This document shows positions 15,618 to 22,870 of a stretch of 52,728 nt of DNA, in pieces (position 1 is the first letter of the stretch; each line of letters begins with the position of its first letter). The notes beneath the pieces are model-generated. The model had not been told where the DNA came from, did no database searches, and saw only the letters and a list, made by a program, of their open reading frames with translations. Both the position numbers and the translations under genes were made by a program. Where the stretch lies: IMG/VR virus record IMGVR_UViG_3300024520_000099, positions 1 through 52,728 of that record. One strand, given 5' to 3'. The DNA is from a virus.

Positions 15618-15823
15618 TGCCACAGCCAAACAAGATGATCCTGTTCTACTCGGGCTCGACCTCGGGCGAGTCACTACCCGAACGGGTTCTGGAGCACAAC
15701 CAGCCTGGCGTCATGTTGACGTTCTGGGAGATGCACGAGAAACGAGGTGACACAATCCGTCGCTTCGAACGCCATGCCGCCAAACGAAAAGGAGTTGAAT
15801 CTGATGACGCAAGTCAACCGTGA
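15617..15823 (+). CDS. Small DpdA-linked protein
   Basis: 68 residues starting at TAATG with the dpdA stop. The sequence has MILFYSGSTSGESLPE and a GVMLTFWEMHEKRGDTIRRF segment that looks well structured, then a charged tail. No family is recognised. Tight coupling to dpdA and termination inside the sliding-clamp leader suggest a helper of base exchange, perhaps linking DpdA to replication; this is a guess from position. Confidence 0.55.
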   Translation: MPQPNKMILFYSGSTSGESLPERVLEHNQPGVMLTFWEMHEKRGDTIRRFERHAAKRKGVESDDASQP

Positions 15824-16820
15824 GGAACTACTCAATCAGCTTGAGAGCATCAAGCCGGGACTGTCACCCCGCGAGATCATTGAGCAATCGTCTTGCTTCG
15901 TGTTCGAAGACGGGAAGGTGATGACGTACAACGACGAGATCGCCTGCACGCAAGACAGTTGCCTGAAGATCACTGGAGCCGTGCAAGCGGAACCTCTGAT
16001 CGCAGTGCTCGCCAAGCTCCCCAACGACCAAGTCGAGATCGTCGAGGAAGGCAGCGAACTGAAGATCAAAGCCGGTAGGCGGGAGTCGGGTATTCGCCGA
16101 GAGGCGGAGGTCCTGTTGCCCATCGAGTCGGTGGAGAAACCCAAGAAGTGGCACAAGCTGCCTGAGGACTTCGGCGATGCGGTCTACATCGTGATGCAGT
16201 GTGCAGGACGAGACGAGTCGCAGTTCGTTATCACCTGTGTCCACATCACCAAGAACCACATCGAGGCGTGCGACAACTTCCAGCTCAGTCGCTACCCGAT
16301 GGAACTACCCATCCGCGGGAACTGCCTTGTGCGAGCCGACAGTCTCAAGCACGTCTGCGACCTCGACATGACCGAGTTCGCCGAGACCCAGACATGGGTT
16401 CACTTCCGCAACCCCACAGGGCTCGTTCTATCGTGTCGCAAAAGCATGGACGACTACCCAGACATTTCTCCGCTGCTCGACGTTGAGGGGGCGGCTACGA
16501 CGCTGCCAAAGGGACTGGCCGAGGCTACCCAGATGGCACAGATCTTCTCCAGCGAGAACGCGGACAACGACAGCGTCCTAATCAACCTGTCACCCAAGAA
16601 GGGCGGCATGCTCCGCGTCGCAGGGGAAGGCGCTTCCGGGTGGTATCGCGAGACCAAGAAGCTCAAGTACGTCGGCGAACCAATGAAGTTCCGCATCGCC
16701 CCGAAGTTGCTGATTGAGTTGACTAAGCGACACAACGAATGCGAGATCAGCAACGACCGCCTACTGGTGAACGGTGGCAAGTTCCGTTACGTCACATGCC
16801 TTGGAGCAGCCGATGAATAA
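15804..16820 (+). CDS. DNA polymerase sliding clamp (DnaN-like)
   Basis: 338 residues from ATG 15804 after AAAAGGAGTTGAATCTG. The protein fits a beta-clamp in size (bacterial DnaN is about 366) and in pattern: repeated strand-rich segments such as CFVFEDGKVMTYNDE, ITCVHITKNHIEACDNFQLS and LLVNGGKFRYVT. Sequence is diverged and individual clamp residues cannot be listed with certainty. A clamp is expected because a DnaX/RFC-like loader is encoded at 21336 and a polymerase at 18637. Confidence 0.6.
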   Translation: MTQVNREELLNQLESIKPGLSPREIIEQSSCFVFEDGKVMTYNDEIACTQDSCLKITGAVQAEPLIAVLAKLPNDQVEIVEEGSELKIKAGRRESGIRREAEVLLPIESVEKPKKWHKLPEDFGDAVYIVMQCAGRDESQFVITCVHITKNHIEACDNFQLSRYPMELPIRGNCLVRADSLKHVCDLDMTEFAETQTWVHFRNPTGLVLSCRKSMDDYPDISPLLDVEGAATTLPKGLAEATQMAQIFSSENADNDSVLINLSPKKGGMLRVAGEGASGWYRETKKLKYVGEPMKFRIAPKLLIELTKRHNECEISNDRLLVNGGKFRYVTCLGAADE

Positions 16821-18033
16821 ACGCGGGTTCTTTGCAGGCTCGCAACTGGTGACCAAGGCCCCGATCGGGCTTCATCCCAAGTGTGGTGCCTGTGGTCTAC
16901 ACAAGAAATGCAACTCACCGAAACTACCTGTCGAGGGGAAGGGCGAACGCGGCATCATGGTAGTGGGTGAAGGTCCGTCCGCGGTGGAGGACGATGACGG
17001 GACACTGTGGGGTGACGCTGCTGGGAAGAAGCTACGAACACAACTGCAAATTCGTGGCATCGATCTCGATGAAGACTGCTGGTCAACCAAAGCCACAATC
17101 TGTCACACCACTGGAAAGCCCGGCGACGACATCACTGACTATTGCCGGCCGAACCTTACGAAGGCTATCAAGGAACGGAACCCGTCCGCGTTCTTGGTGC
17201 TTGGTGACTCAGCAGTACGCTCCCTGATTGGCGCCCTCTGGCGAGAGGCGCCAGGTTCAATCCACAAGTGGCAGGGCTGGACCATACCCTGCCAGAAGCT
17301 CAACGCCTGGATCCTACCAACGTTCAGGCCCGAGTTCGTTCTCAAGGAAGACAACCCTGTCCTGGACCAGATGTTCGAGGACACGTTGGAACGGTTGAGC
17401 GACATCGATGCTCGGCCGTTCGAGACACTACCAGATGAGAAGCGTGAGGTCGAACTGATACTGGACCCCGCCAAGGCAGCTCACATCATTCGCAAGATGA
17501 TCGAGAGGGGTGGCACAGTCGCATTCGACTACGAGACCAACATGCTGAAACCTGACAGTCCCGAAGCTACCATAGTGAGTTGCTCGGTCTGTTGGAACGG
17601 TAAGAAGACAATTGCATTCCCATGGCTCGGTGAAGCTATCACCGCCACCCGCGAATTGCTCCGCTCACCATTGGCCAAGATCGCAAGCAACTTGAAGTTC
17701 GAGGAACGGTGGACCCGTAGACTACTCAAGACGCGGGTTCGGAATTGGTGGTGGGACACAATGGTTGCCGCTCATGTGATCGACAACCGTCCTGGTATCA
17801 CCAGCATCAAGTTCCAGTCGTTCGTGCTACTTGGCTCGGACATCTGGGATGACCATGTTAGTCAGTTTTTGCATACGAAGGAGGGTTCGGGAGACGTCAA
17901 CCAGATACTCGAACAGGTCGATCTAAATGACCTGCTACTCTACAACGGGCTCGACAGTTTGCTCGAGTACCGTGTCGCGGAGAAGCAGATGAAGCACCTC
18001 AAGTACCCACTGCCCAAAGGGATGAAGAAATGA
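16813..18033 (+). CDS. Uracil-DNA-glycosylase-like domain fused to 3'-5' exonuclease
   Basis: 406 residues from ATG 16813 (ATGAATAA overlap with the clamp gene). Residues 20-200 resemble a family 4/5 uracil-DNA glycosylase: CGACGLHKKC (Cys24, Cys27, Cys33) for an iron-sulphur cluster and VVGEGPSAVEDDDGTLWG (50-67) for the active loop. Residues 215-406 are a DnaQ/PolA-type proofreading exonuclease with FDYETN (Asp239, Glu241), WWDTMVAAHVID and YNGLDSLLEYRV. A UDG-like domain ahead of exonuclease and polymerase is known from some phage family A polymerases such as that of SPO1; here the polymerase domain is in a separate gene at 18637. Confidence 0.82.
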   Translation: MNKRGFFAGSQLVTKAPIGLHPKCGACGLHKKCNSPKLPVEGKGERGIMVVGEGPSAVEDDDGTLWGDAAGKKLRTQLQIRGIDLDEDCWSTKATICHTTGKPGDDITDYCRPNLTKAIKERNPSAFLVLGDSAVRSLIGALWREAPGSIHKWQGWTIPCQKLNAWILPTFRPEFVLKEDNPVLDQMFEDTLERLSDIDARPFETLPDEKREVELILDPAKAAHIIRKMIERGGTVAFDYETNMLKPDSPEATIVSCSVCWNGKKTIAFPWLGEAITATRELLRSPLAKIASNLKFEERWTRRLLKTRVRNWWWDTMVAAHVIDNRPGITSIKFQSFVLLGSDIWDDHVSQFLHTKEGSGDVNQILEQVDLNDLLLYNGLDSLLEYRVAEKQMKHLKYPLPKGMKK

Positions 18034-18647
18034 AACAGTACGACGCACTTCAACGCGAAGTAGGACCGTGGAGCGTAGCCAACTTCGGCGACCAGGAATC
18101 GCCGTTCTTCTTGCTCAAGATGGAGCCGTTCCCGCCCGACTGGAAAGTCAACCACCCTATGCCACCGACGATGGTTTGCATGGGGAGCTTGGCTCCGCTC
18201 ATGGGTATCGTGGAAGAACTCGGAGAGCTGGCAGAGACCAAGGTGACCGCTGACCTCGAGGACGCTCTCGGAGACGTGTTCGTTTACCTGTGTGACTACT
18301 GCCACCGTGAAGGGTTCACACTACCCATCGGGCGACATCTCAAGTTCCAACTCGAGCCGCCGAACCTGGACGCGTTCGCGGGGATGATCGCCTACATCGG
18401 GAAGCTCTACCACGGCTGTCTGAAACGACATCAAGGCATTCGCGGGTTCGACAACGACGAGACATGGGAAGCTCACCGCAACTACTGTGTTGCCATGCTA
18501 CTCGTGTACATGCAGAAGTTCGCGGACGAGACACTCAACGAACGACTACTGGTCATCGCCAACAAGACGTGGACCAACGTGGTCCAGAAGCGAGACTGGA
18601 AGAAGTCGCCAACAGATGGTGGAGGTTTTGACCACTATGCGAATTGA
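18030..18647 (+). CDS. MazG-like nucleotide pyrophosphohydrolase
   Basis: 205 residues. MGIVEELGELAET followed by DLEDALGDVFVYLCDYC gives the EExxE...ExxD metal-binding pattern of all-alpha NTP pyrophosphohydrolases, which clear non-canonical or signalling nucleotides. The C-terminal half adds a second helical region. It starts in an ATGA overlap with the exonuclease gene and overlaps the polymerase gene by 11 bases, so it sits exactly between two halves of one polymerase. It may purify the dNTP pool, or spare it when DNA carries modified bases. Confidence 0.75.
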   Translation: MKQYDALQREVGPWSVANFGDQESPFFLLKMEPFPPDWKVNHPMPPTMVCMGSLAPLMGIVEELGELAETKVTADLEDALGDVFVYLCDYCHREGFTLPIGRHLKFQLEPPNLDAFAGMIAYIGKLYHGCLKRHQGIRGFDNDETWEAHRNYCVAMLLVYMQKFADETLNERLLVIANKTWTNVVQKRDWKKSPTDGGGFDHYAN

Positions 18648-20004
18648 AGCAGCCACGCCCGAAGCGTACCGACTGTTCCACGATGGCGTCATAGCGTTCG
18701 CCGGCGTTGAGGAGAACGGTATTCGCATTGACACTGATTACCTTGACAATGAGATCACCCGCACCAAACGCCGCATCAAGAAGGGCGAAGATCATCTCAA
18801 GAAGTCAGATGTCTGGAAGGCGTGGAAGAAACGATTCGGTGGCAAAGCGAAGCTCGGTTCGAAGCCACAACTGGCGACCATGTTCTTTGATGAGATGGGC
18901 TATGTCCGTAGCGAAACTGGCAAACAACAAGATGAGGCAGCTTTCTCCAACGTCGACCACCCGTTCATCAAGAACTACTTCAAAGTCGAGAAGCTGAAGA
19001 AGGTCGTTGGGACATACCTCACTGGCATACGTCGTGAGGTGGTAGGTGACCGAGCCCACGTCTTTTTCAACCTGCACACTGTGAAGACCTACCGCGGAAG
19101 TGCCGACCGGTTCTCGTACCAGAACCTGCCAATACGAAACCCTGAAATGGGTGGCATCGTACGCAAGGCGTTCATCCCAAGCGACGGTCACGTCCTGGTT
19201 GAGATCGACTACTCGGGCCTCGAGTTCACCATGGCTGGGGCAATCACCAAGTGCCCACAGGTCAACCGATACATCGTGGAAGGCGGAGACCCGCACCGCG
19301 ACATGGCGGCACTCGTGTTCAAGTGCGAGCAAGACGAAGTCTCCAAGCAGATGAGGTACTGTGGGAAGAACCAGTTTGTCTTCCCCCTGCTGTACGGTTC
19401 TTACTACCGTTCTGTCGCTCCGGTACTTTGGTCGTCCATGGCTACGATGGACCTGAAGATAGGCGATGCGGGGCTGCTCGATCGCTTCGCGGGGATGGGC
19501 ATAGATGAGCTTGGAGACTTGGACCCACGCACCACCCATCCCGGGACATTCGAGCACCACATGAAGGAGTGCGAGAAGGAGTACACACAGAAACGGTTCA
19601 AGCAGTGTTTCGCGAATCAACGGAAGGCGTACGAGACCTATCGCAAGACCGGCCGTGTCGAGTTCGTCACAGGGTTCCAGGCTAGTGGGATGATGAGTCG
19701 TAACGACGTCTACAACTGGCGCATTCAAGGGCCGGCGTTTCACTGCCTACTGTGGTCAATGATCAAGCTTCACAACTGGCTGGTGAAGTCCAAGTTCAAG
19801 TCAATGATCGTGGGCCAGATCCACGACAGTATCATCGCAGACGTTCACGTAGACGAACTCGAAGACTACCTGTCTTATGCCAGGTATGTCATGACGCAAG
19901 AGATCCGCGAGCATTGGAAATGGCTATGCGTGCCCCTCGATGTTGAAGCGGAAGTCACACCCGAAGGCGGCACGTGGAATGACAAGAAGGTCCACCAGAT
20001 ATGA
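18637..20004 (+). CDS. Family A DNA polymerase, polymerase domain
   Basis: 455 residues from ATG 18637 (TGGAGGTTTTGACCACT before it); ATG 18616 is an alternative. Motif A is EIDYSGLEF (189-197), motif B spans the Arg240-Lys244-YG254 region of MRYCGKNQFVFPLLYGSYY, and motif C is GQIHDS (393-398). The exonuclease is missing and lies two genes upstream, so the polymerase is split. Thumb-to-finger spacing is normal. It should replicate the phage genome with the clamp, helicase and exonuclease subunits. Confidence 0.92.
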   Translation: MRIEAATPEAYRLFHDGVIAFAGVEENGIRIDTDYLDNEITRTKRRIKKGEDHLKKSDVWKAWKKRFGGKAKLGSKPQLATMFFDEMGYVRSETGKQQDEAAFSNVDHPFIKNYFKVEKLKKVVGTYLTGIRREVVGDRAHVFFNLHTVKTYRGSADRFSYQNLPIRNPEMGGIVRKAFIPSDGHVLVEIDYSGLEFTMAGAITKCPQVNRYIVEGGDPHRDMAALVFKCEQDEVSKQMRYCGKNQFVFPLLYGSYYRSVAPVLWSSMATMDLKIGDAGLLDRFAGMGIDELGDLDPRTTHPGTFEHHMKECEKEYTQKRFKQCFANQRKAYETYRKTGRVEFVTGFQASGMMSRNDVYNWRIQGPAFHCLLWSMIKLHNWLVKSKFKSMIVGQIHDSIIADVHVDELEDYLSYARYVMTQEIREHWKWLCVPLDVEAEVTPEGGTWNDKKVHQI

Positions 20005-20756
20005 GACTTGACACAGTACAAACTGAACGCGGCACGTTCGTAGTCCCCACTGAACGCTCAACACCATCGTTCAACACGAAGGTGAGGGCGGGTGGCTTTG
20101 AGTTGGAGAAACTGGACTGGTTCATGCACTACGCGACCAAGCACTACGGACCACGGGCCGGTCCGTTCATCGACGTAGGAGCCCACATCGGCACCACGGC
20201 AATTCCAGTAGCCATGATGGGGCACGAGGTCATAGCCATTGAGCCTGACCCACTATTGGTCGCGTGTCTCGCTGCGGGTGCATGGCTGTCGGGTGTCGAG
20301 CACAAGGTCCACATCAACCAAGCGGCAGCCCATAGCGATACCGAGAACGTCACCCTCCAACTGAACCCGCACCACGCCGGTGACAACCGTATCAAGGGAC
20401 CAGCGAACCCCGACGCAGAGAAGTGGGAATCGATTGAGGTCAGGACCGTTGTGTTGAACGACTGCATTGATCTACCTGGCTGGATGTGGATCGACGCACA
20501 GGGCCACGAAGCCCACGTCCTCGACGGTGGCAGTGTGTACGTCGGACGGGTGCCACTGTTCATGGAGTTCTTCCCACCACACATGAGCGAACCCTCGCAT
20601 CTGTTTGAAACACTGCAAGCCGCGTACCGCCACTTCATCGAATACGGAACTGACCTCGTACGACCAACGTCCCACTTGCCCACGCTCTACGCTGAGATGG
20701 TAGCGAAGGTGAAGAAGACCCCGAACATTCACACTGACCTGTTCTTCATAGGGTGA
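20001..20756 (+). CDS. FkbM-type SAM-dependent methyltransferase
   Basis: 251 residues. VGAHIGTTAIPVAMMGHEVI is motif I of the Rossmann methyltransferase fold, IEPDPLLVACLAAGAW follows as motif II, and the FkbM-like acidic helix WIDAQGHEAHVLDGG comes later. FkbM enzymes methylate small hydroxyl groups, often on sugars, but phage copies have unknown targets. ATG overlaps the polymerase stop by four bases, placing it in the replication operon and making a DNA- or nucleotide-related target possible. Confidence 0.75.
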   Translation: MRLDTVQTERGTFVVPTERSTPSFNTKVRAGGFELEKLDWFMHYATKHYGPRAGPFIDVGAHIGTTAIPVAMMGHEVIAIEPDPLLVACLAAGAWLSGVEHKVHINQAAAHSDTENVTLQLNPHHAGDNRIKGPANPDAEKWESIEVRTVVLNDCIDLPGWMWIDAQGHEAHVLDGGSVYVGRVPLFMEFFPPHMSEPSHLFETLQAAYRHFIEYGTDLVRPTSHLPTLYAEMVAKVKKTPNIHTDLFFIG

Positions 20757-20759
20757 CCC

Positions 20760-21002
20760 ATGACACAAGACGACAAAGACAAACAACGGAAACAGACCAA
20801 GCAGATGCACGACCTCGAGCAGGCGACCGCGACGATGGGCGAGATGTACCCGCCCCTCTGGCGCAACATCTACGTTCGCCTGAAGGAGGAAGGGTTCACA
20901 GAGCAGCAAGCGATGTCGATTCTCAAGGTCTACATCATGGCGAACTGCTCCGCGAATGGCATCTGGGTCAATGGCACTGAAACCCCGGACAAAGAACCAT
21001 GA
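20760..21002 (+). CDS. Small helical protein of unknown function
   Basis: 80 residues. A charged N-terminus (DDKDKQRKQTKQMHDLEQAT) is followed by a helical core with WRNIYVRLKEEGFTEQQAMS and a hydrophobic end. There are no recognisable motifs. The start follows the FkbM stop after three bases and its stop overlaps the next start (ATGA), so it belongs to the same operon. Confidence 0.6.
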   Translation: MTQDDKDKQRKQTKQMHDLEQATATMGEMYPPLWRNIYVRLKEEGFTEQQAMSILKVYIMANCSANGIWVNGTETPDKEP

Positions 21003-21343
21003 GCGAAAAGACACTGCCACTACGGGCGATCACGTACCAGCCCGTCGCAATGGGAACGTGCCCCGCATGCGAACTACCAGACGTGCCCATACGATTTGTC
21101 TTCAACCCATACGGTCCCGACGATCTGCTGTGTGTCCCCTGTGGAGACGCGAGGGATGCAGAGTTCGCGGAGCACCAACATCCCGACCAACCACACACGC
21201 CACATCCAGCCAGTGAAGCGGCTCGCGAATTGGGTGACGTGTTCTCGACGTTCCGAGATAACCTTGTCAAGAAGTATGGAGCCGACTCGGACAAGGTGAA
21301 ACGATATGACGGCACCCTCAAAGGAGACCAAGACGATGGATGA
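20999..21343 (+). CDS. Small zinc-ribbon protein
   Basis: 114 residues. CPAC near residue 21 and CVPC near residue 45 form a four-cysteine zinc ribbon around an aromatic stretch; the C-terminal half is an acidic helix (SEAARELGDVFSTFRDNLVK). It overlaps both neighbours. A role as an adaptor for the replication machinery is possible but not shown. Confidence 0.6.
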   Translation: MSEKTLPLRAITYQPVAMGTCPACELPDVPIRFVFNPYGPDDLLCVPCGDARDAEFAEHQHPDQPHTPHPASEAARELGDVFSTFRDNLVKKYGADSDKVKRYDGTLKGDQDDG

Positions 21344-22259
21344 TGTACTTTATCTGAAGCACCGACCCACTACGTTCAAGGCGGTGGTGGGACAACCCGA
21401 CGCAGTGAAGACCCTGGCTGCGATGGCGAAGAAACGGGTCTTCCCACACGCACTCGCGTTCTTCGGTGACAGTGGTTGTGGGAAGACCACGATGGCTCGC
21501 ATCACTGCGACGAAGCTCAAGTGTGGGAAGGCAGACTTCACAGAGGTCAACGCGGCGGAGTCACGCGGGATCGACATGGTTCGCCAGATCCAGAAACGTA
21601 TGGGCTTGTCACCCATCGCAGGGCCGGTTCGTGTGTGGCTCATTGACGAGTGCCACCAACTCACCGCGGAAGCTCAGGGTGCGTTTCTCAAGCTCCTGGA
21701 AGACACCCCCAAGCATGTCTACTTCATGCTGTGTACCACCGACCCACAGAAGTTGAAGACCACCATCAAGACGCGGTGCACCAAGATCGTTGTCAAACCA
21801 GTGAAGTCGCGAGACATGACCATACTGGTTGAGCGGGTTGCCAAGGTTGAGGGTATCACTCTCAATGAAGAGGTCACCGAGAAGATCGTTGAGTGTGCAG
21901 AAGGCTCGTGCCGGCAAGCACTGGTTTCGTTGAACGCGATCATGGGTATGGACGACCCTGAAGAGATGCTCGACGCGGTCTCTAGTGCTGACGTTGAAGC
22001 TGATGCGTTCGACCTAGCCAAGATGCTGATGAACGCCAAGTGTCAGTGGAATACGGTTGCCAAGAAGCTCAAGGAACTCGACGAACACGACCCCGAAGGC
22101 ATTCGTCGAATGGTGATGGGGTTCGCACGCGGATGTCTACTTGGGAAGGGCAACCACGAACGCGCATACAATGTCCTCGCATCGTTCGAGAACAACTTCT
22201 TCGACAGCGGCAAGGCTGGGCTGGCGAGGGCATGTTACGAAGTGGTGAAAGGGCTGTAG
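21336..22259 (+). CDS. Sliding-clamp loader AAA+ ATPase (DnaX/RFC-like)
   Basis: 307 residues from ATG 21336 after AAAGGAGACCAAGACG. Walker A is GDSGCGKTT, Walker B is VWLIDECHQ, sensor 1 is LCTTDP and the TIKTRC segment matches the SRC box that gives the arginine finger. The C-terminal third is the helical collar. One gene could form the whole loader, as for the T4 large subunit or archaeal small subunit. It should open the clamp encoded at 15804. Confidence 0.88.
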   Translation: MDDVLYLKHRPTTFKAVVGQPDAVKTLAAMAKKRVFPHALAFFGDSGCGKTTMARITATKLKCGKADFTEVNAAESRGIDMVRQIQKRMGLSPIAGPVRVWLIDECHQLTAEAQGAFLKLLEDTPKHVYFMLCTTDPQKLKTTIKTRCTKIVVKPVKSRDMTILVERVAKVEGITLNEEVTEKIVECAEGSCRQALVSLNAIMGMDDPEEMLDAVSSADVEADAFDLAKMLMNAKCQWNTVAKKLKELDEHDPEGIRRMVMGFARGCLLGKGNHERAYNVLASFENNFFDSGKAGLARACYEVVKGL

Positions 22260-22260
22260 C

Positions 22261-22277
22261 CCGTCCCGATAATACCA
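22261..22277 (+). repeat. Motif copy 6 (CCGTCCCGATAATACCA)
   Basis: Immediately after the clamp-loader stop and 16 bases before ATG 22294. One base differs from the consensus in the ACA step (ATA). Confidence 0.45.
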
Positions 22278-22293
22278 GCCAGGAGGACCAGCA

Positions 22294-22812
22294 ATGGCCA
22301 AAAGCAGAGCAGACCGAACGACGGAGAAGCAGGACGACTTCAGCTTCTTCGACATCGACGAACACAACCTGGACCGTGAGTGGGTCGAGCAACCTTCCCT
22401 CTACTTCAAGTGGGCCCGAAAGGTCGCCGATGCTCGCATGGTATTGGACGAAGCGAAAGCCGAGGTCGATGTGACCAAGGCAGAAGTCAGTCGCCTCATA
22501 CGCGACGACCCTGAAGACTTCGGATTGGAGAAGGTGACCGAGGCCGCTGTGACTGCCGCCATACCCGAGCACCCCGATATGATGCGGGCTGTGAAGGCAC
22601 TCAGCAAAGCGAAGCACGACGTCGATATCTACCAAGCCGCAGTGAATGCGTTGGACCACAGGAAGCGAGCACTCGAGAAGCTTGTGGACCTGCACGGCCA
22701 GAACTACTTCTCATCACCCAAAGCACCAGACCAAGACTCAGCCGCTTCGCTCGAGGAGAGTGGCAAACAACAGACGAGGCGAAAAGGTCGCCGCAACAGA
22801 GACGCTGAGTAG
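22294..22812 (+). CDS. Helical protein, possible recombination mediator
   Basis: 172 residues, almost entirely helical and charged. The order WVEQPSLYFKWARKVADAR, KAEVSRLIRDDPEDFGLEK and ALDHRKRALEKLVDLHGQNY fits a family often encoded beside phage ssDNA-binding and RecA-like proteins and sometimes annotated as UvsY-like. The basic tail (RRKGRRNR) could touch DNA. I am not certain of the family. Its place before the ssDNA-binding protein supports a loading role for the recombinase at 24240. Confidence 0.55.
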   Translation: MAKSRADRTTEKQDDFSFFDIDEHNLDREWVEQPSLYFKWARKVADARMVLDEAKAEVDVTKAEVSRLIRDDPEDFGLEKVTEAAVTAAIPEHPDMMRAVKALSKAKHDVDIYQAAVNALDHRKRALEKLVDLHGQNYFSSPKAPDQDSAASLEESGKQQTRRKGRRNRDAE

Positions 22813-22817
22813 TTGAT

Positions 22818-22834
22818 GGTCCCGACAGTACCGC
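22818..22834 (+). repeat. Motif copy 7 (GGTCCCGACAGTACCGC)
   Basis: In the gap between the helical protein and the ssDNA-binding protein gene, 36 bases before ATG 22871. Confidence 0.5.
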
Positions 22835-22870
22835 AGGACCACTTCACAACCCCTAAAGAGGATTGAACTG

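Noticed and set aside
18805-19743. Minus-strand frame of about 312 residues opposite the polymerase
   Set aside because: Polymerase motifs A, B and C are on the plus strand.
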